Shown here one piece after another: positions 60,455 through 64,000 of a DNA stretch of 64,000 nucleotides. The number at the start of each line of letters is the position of its first letter. Position 1 is the first letter of the stretch. Made by a program: the position numbers and the translations under genes. Source of the DNA: Actinomycetota bacterium (GTDB lineage Bacteria > Actinomycetota > Actinomycetes > Streptosporangiales > Streptosporangiaceae); the NCBI GenBank assembly GCA_019240215.1, contig JAFAYQ010000020.1:1-64000 (forward strand), in the 5' to 3' direction. The notes under the pieces are model-generated. The model ran no database searches. It saw nothing but the letters and a program-made list of their open reading frames with translations, and was not told where the DNA came from.

Positions 60455-61900
60455 TCAGACGGCGGTGCCGGTGACCTCGGCTTCTACCGCCAGCGGCGGG
60501 CCCGCCTGGGCGCGGACCGGCACGTCGAGGATGATCTCGTCGTCGCCCGGCAGCCCCAGCAGGTCGACGCCGCAGGGGTAGCGGCCGTCGGTCGCCAGCG
60601 GCAGGCTGAGCGCCGGAGCCCCGGTCATGCTGGCCATCACGGTCAGCCGCTGGGTGCGCAGCCGCAGCTGGTCCTTGGCCGCCCGCGGCAGCCGGGCCGG
60701 CGGCGCCACCCCGAAGGTGGACGGGTAGGCCAGCAACGCGCCCGGCCGCAGCAGCGCCACCAGTGCCCGCCGGGCCTGGTCGCGGACGGTCTGGGCGCGG
60801 GCGACCTGCTCCGGCCCGATGGCCGCGGCGGCCGCGAAACGGGCGGCCACTCCGGGCCCCATCGTCGGCCGGGCCTGGCCGACCCAGTCGCCCAGCGCGG
60901 TCCACACCTCGGCCAGTTCGAGCACGTGGAAGCTGTCCCGCAGCGCGGCCGGGTCCAGCCGCGGGTCGAGCGGGGAAGTTTCCACCCGCAGCCCGGCCTG
61001 GCCGGCCAGGTCGCGCAGGGCTCGTTGGCTGCGGGTGGTCAGCTCGGGGTCGGCCTGCTGCCACAGCTGGGGGGTGATGATGACCGTGTCCGCGTCCCGG
61101 GTGGGGCCGGGGGCCGGGTAGCTGGCCACCCGCGCGTGCGCGTCCAGGACCAGCCAGGCGTCCCGCAGCAGGACCGGGTCGCGGGCCATCAGGCCGATCG
61201 TGTCGAAGCTGGGGGCCAGCGGCTCCATGCCCGCCACCGAGATCCGCCCGTGGGTCGGCCGGAAGCCGGCGATCCCGCAGTAGGAGGCGGGCACCCGGAT
61301 CGACCCGCCGGTGTCGGTCCCGAGCGCCAGGTCGCAGGCGCCGGAGGCCACCGCCGAAGCCGAGCCGCTGGACGACCCACCGGGGATGCGGCCGGGCGCC
61401 CGCGGGTTGGGCGGCGTGCCGTAATGCACGTTGGTGCCCGCCATGCTGAACGCGAACTCGTCCGACACGGTCTTGCCGACGAACGCCGCGCCCGCCTGCA
61501 GCAGCGCCCCGACCACGTCCGCGTGCTCACCTGCGGGGCGGGCGGCCGCCAGCCGGGCCGGATTTCCGCACCCGGTTCGCAACCCGGCCACGTCGAACAC
61601 ATCCTTGACCGCCAGCCGGACACTCCGCAGCGGCCCGAACGCCCGCCTGGGCACTGCCACCTCGGTGCCGAGCACGAACGCAGGCCCAGTCGGCGGCCCG
61701 GGCTCGATCTCCTCGGCCAGGCCGGTTCCCTCGGCCGACGCGATAGCCCCAGCCAACCCGGAATTCCCGTTCACGCCGGAGCTCCCGCGCCACTCAGTGC
61801 TTCCACGGCCCCCGGAACTCCCGCCCGGTTCGGCCCGGCCGTCGGGCCCAGAACCCCCCTCAGGGTCGGTCGAACTCGCAAACGTTTGCGTTACGGACAT
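60455..61900 (-). CDS. Amidase (amidase signature family)
   Basis: RIPGGSSSGSASAVASGACDLALGTDTGGSIRVPASYCGIAGFRPTHGRI. Confidence 0.93.
   Translation of the reverse strand: MSVTQTFASSTDPEGGSGPDGRAEPGGSSGGRGSTEWRGSSGVNGNSGLAGAIASAEGTGLAEEIEPGPPTGPAFVLGTEVAVPRRAFGPLRSVRLAVKDVFDVAGLRTGCGNPARLAAARPAGEHADVVGALLQAGAAFVGKTVSDEFAFSMAGTNVHYGTPPNPRAPGRIPGGSSSGSASAVASGACDLALGTDTGGSIRVPASYCGIAGFRPTHGRISVAGMEPLAPSFDTIGLMARDPVLLRDAWLVLDAHARVASYPAPGPTRDADTVIITPQLWQQADPELTTRSQRALRDLAGQAGLRVETSPLDPRLDPAALRDSFHVLELAEVWTALGDWVGQARPTMGPGVAARFAAAAAIGPEQVARAQTVRDQARRALVALLRPGALLAYPSTFGVAPPARLPRAAKDQLRLRTQRLTVMASMTGAPALSLPLATDGRYPCGVDLLGLPGDDEIILDVPVRAQAGPPLAVEAEVTGTAV
61877..61890. promoter_or_regulatory. LacI-type operator 1 (CGCAAACGTTTGCG)
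   Basis: 14-bp perfect palindrome at the 5' end of the annotated amidase ORF. Confidence 0.75.
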
Positions 61901-62110
61901 CCGCAGCGCTCCCAGGGTCGGTAAAAGGAAAGGGGAAGCCTGACTCTCAGGGCCAGCTGGTGTGCCCGCAAATCCTTGGTATCACAGGCGCCCGAGATCT
62001 GGCCAGACCTTGAATACCTACATTAACGTGCAGATACTCCTAGTCAACGACGCCAAAGTCTTCGCCCGCGTCAAATTTTGGATGGTTTACGTGCTCGTTA
62101 CGTCGGCCTA

Positions 62111-62162
62111 TTGACAGCAACTTTTTTGCCAGGCACCATCGTCGCTACTGGCAAACGTTTGC
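62111..62162 (+). promoter_or_regulatory. Putative promoter (TTGACA at 62111) with LacI-type operator 2 (GCAAACGTTTGC, 62151-62162)
   Basis: Same 12-bp core as operator 1, upstream of the hpaB-like gene. Confidence 0.6.
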
Positions 62163-62209
62163 GAGTTTGTCACTTGAGCCGCCCACAATCGTCAAGGTTA
62201 GGAACCGCG

Positions 62210-63700
62210 ATGACCGCAACGATCGAGCCTGTGGACTCCACAACGCAGAGTCATCTGCGCGACGGCGCCCAGTACAAGAACGACCTGCGGGACAGCCGCA
62301 GCGTCTGGGTCGCCGACCACAAGGTCGCCGACGTGACCCAGGAGCCGACGCTCGGTCCGGGCATCGACCTGATGGGGACGATGTTCGACGACCAGTTCAA
62401 CCCCGAGTACCGCGACGTGCTCACGCTGACCGATCCCGAGACCGGGGAGCGCTACAGCCGCAGCTGGCAGATCCCGCGCACGCTCGCGGAGCTGCAGGAC
62501 CGCCGCCAGCTGATCGAGTACACCAGCTTCAAGACGGCCGGCACGTTCGGCCGCCCGCCGGACCTTTCCCCGCTGATCGCGCTGGGCATGTACTCCCGGT
62601 CGCCGCTGTTCAAGCGCTCGCCCGCCGCGTTCTCGAAGAACAACCACGACTTCGCCGAGAACATCGCGAAGTACATGAAGCACGGCCGCGACACCAACAT
62701 CATCGCCGCCGAGGTGCTGGCCGACCCGCAGAACGACCGGTCCGGCCCGTCCGGCGGCACCGCCGGCCTGCTGCGCATCGTCGGCCAGACCGACGACGGC
62801 ATCGTCGTGTCCGGCGCCAAGTCGGTCGGCTCGATCGCCGCCCAGGCCGACGAGATCCTGTTCACCAACCTGCTGCGCCCGGACCTGCCGCCCGAGGCCT
62901 GCGTGTGGGCCGCCACCCGGGTCGACAATCCCGGCGTCAAGCTGATCTGCCGGGAAGCGGTCTCCAGCCCCGGGGCCGACCCGTTCGACCACCCGCTCGG
63001 CTACAAGGGCGAGGAAGCCGACCAGTTCATCGTCTTCGACAACGCCTTCATCCCCAACGAGCGGGTGTTCAACGTCGGCGACACCGAGCTGCTCAAGCTG
63101 TACGGGCCCTGCTCGCAGTGGGGCCACTGGCACGTGCTGACCCGGATGTGGGTCAAGGCCGAGATCTTCGTGGGCGTGGCCCAGCTCATCACCGAGTTCC
63201 TCGGCACCACCAAGATCCCGCAGGTCCGCAACATGGTGACCGAGGTCATCGCCTACGCCCAGACGCTCAAGGCGTTCGTGCTGACCGCCGAGAACCAGGG
63301 TTACCTGACCGAAGGCGGCGTGTTCGGGGCCGACATCAACTTCCTCACCGCCGGCCGCCTGCACTCCATCGACCACTACCCGCGGATCATCCACATCCTC
63401 CAGGAGCTGTGCGGGCAGGGCCTGGTGATGCGGTTCCCGCGGGCCGCCTTCGACAGCGACGAGGTCGGCGAGTACCTGGAGCAGCTGCTGCCCGGGCACG
63501 GCGTCACCGCCCGCGACAAGAACCGGCTGATGAACTTCGTCTGGGACCTCACCGCTTCCTCGCTGGCTGGCCGCACGGCCGTGTTCGAGAACGTCAACTC
63601 CACGCCCGCGCCGTTCATCCGCGAGCGGCTGTACCGCGAGTTCGACCGTGACCGGATGGTGGGCATGGCGCGTGACCTGGCCGGCCTGCCCTACGAGTAA
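62210..63700 (+). CDS. 4-hydroxyphenylacetate 3-hydroxylase (HpaB)-family FADH2-dependent oxygenase
   Basis: RTLAELQDRRQLIEY, NNHDFAENIAKYMKHGRDTNIIAAEVLADPQNDR, VDNPGVKLICRE, LPGHGVTARDKNRLMNFVWDLTASSLAGR. Confidence 0.88.
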   Translation: MTATIEPVDSTTQSHLRDGAQYKNDLRDSRSVWVADHKVADVTQEPTLGPGIDLMGTMFDDQFNPEYRDVLTLTDPETGERYSRSWQIPRTLAELQDRRQLIEYTSFKTAGTFGRPPDLSPLIALGMYSRSPLFKRSPAAFSKNNHDFAENIAKYMKHGRDTNIIAAEVLADPQNDRSGPSGGTAGLLRIVGQTDDGIVVSGAKSVGSIAAQADEILFTNLLRPDLPPEACVWAATRVDNPGVKLICREAVSSPGADPFDHPLGYKGEEADQFIVFDNAFIPNERVFNVGDTELLKLYGPCSQWGHWHVLTRMWVKAEIFVGVAQLITEFLGTTKIPQVRNMVTEVIAYAQTLKAFVLTAENQGYLTEGGVFGADINFLTAGRLHSIDHYPRIIHILQELCGQGLVMRFPRAAFDSDEVGEYLEQLLPGHGVTARDKNRLMNFVWDLTASSLAGRTAVFENVNSTPAPFIRERLYREFDRDRMVGMARDLAGLPYE

Positions 63701-63746
63701 CCACCAGTAAGCCAAGTAAGCCAGAGGGAGTAGGGGAGCCAGCCGA

Positions 63747-64000
63747 ATGCAGACGACTCGCCCGACCCCGGCCGCCGCGGACGCGGCCGGGGTCAGCAGC
63801 CAAGTCTTCCGAGAAGTCATGAGCCACCTGGCCGGCGGCGTCGTGCTGGTCACCTCCCGCGTGGGCGGCCGGCCGTGGGGCCTGACCGTCACCGCCTGCT
63901 GCGCGATCTCGGCCGAGCCGCCGCTGGTCGCGGTCAGCATCCAGAGCCGCACGGTCACCGCCCGCTCGATCCTCGACCAGCAGGCGTTCGAGATCAACCT
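63747..64000 (+). CDS. Flavin reductase (HpaC-like), truncated by window end
   Basis: MSHLAGGVVLVTSRVGGRPWGLTVTACCAISAEPPLVAVSIQSRTVTARSILDQQAFEINL. Confidence 0.82.
   Translation, partial: MQTTRPTPAAADAAGVSSQVFREVMSHLAGGVVLVTSRVGGRPWGLTVTACCAISAEPPLVAVSIQSRTVTARSILDQQAFEIN

Noticed and set aside
60353-61924. 523-aa plus-strand ORF opposite the amidase
   Set aside because: Antisense low-complexity reading; the amidase signature is on the minus strand.

Overview
The window is a high-GC actinobacterial chromosome segment (inferred from GC-biased codon use, SoxR/ANTAR/ECF42-type content and F420-type enzymes). It is densely packed with mostly ordinary genes. I saw no rRNA, tRNA, CRISPR array, transposase or integrase. 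Recognisable blocks are: (i) a ROK-regulated sugar locus with ABC transporter, GH1 and GH2 enzymes (1.9-9.7 kb); (ii) AlkD-like and AlkA-like DNA repair genes; (iii) tandem S53/sedolisin-like proteases (16-18.9 kb); (iv) a tightly coupled four-gene SMC/condensin-like operon (24.8-30.5 kb) with a convergent, 3'-overlapping gene carrying a HEPN-like R-N-x4-H motif; (v) a TetR/TetX-like monooxygenase pair with two near-identical palindromic operators; (vi) an ECF42-type sigma factor with its YCII/DGPF partner; (vii) a SoxR regulator with a perfect SoxR-box; (viii) a response-regulator/thioredoxin-reductase, CNB-histidine-kinase and UBP zinc-finger operon; (ix) a LacI, amidase and HpaB/HpaC-like cluster with two GCAAACGTTTGC operators. 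The best candidate for an undescribed system is the SMC-like operon: Wadjet/MksBEF-like in architecture, but with no recognisable JetD/MksG nuclease, no obvious LSGGQ signature, and a HEPN-like neighbour. The second is a composite non-coding element seen at about 1-471 and about 57153-57496: GC-rich tandem repeats, a 31-bp conserved block and a 49-nt palindromic hairpin. The hairpin is inverted in one copy relative to the other. Product names come from sequence recognition only; no database search was run.
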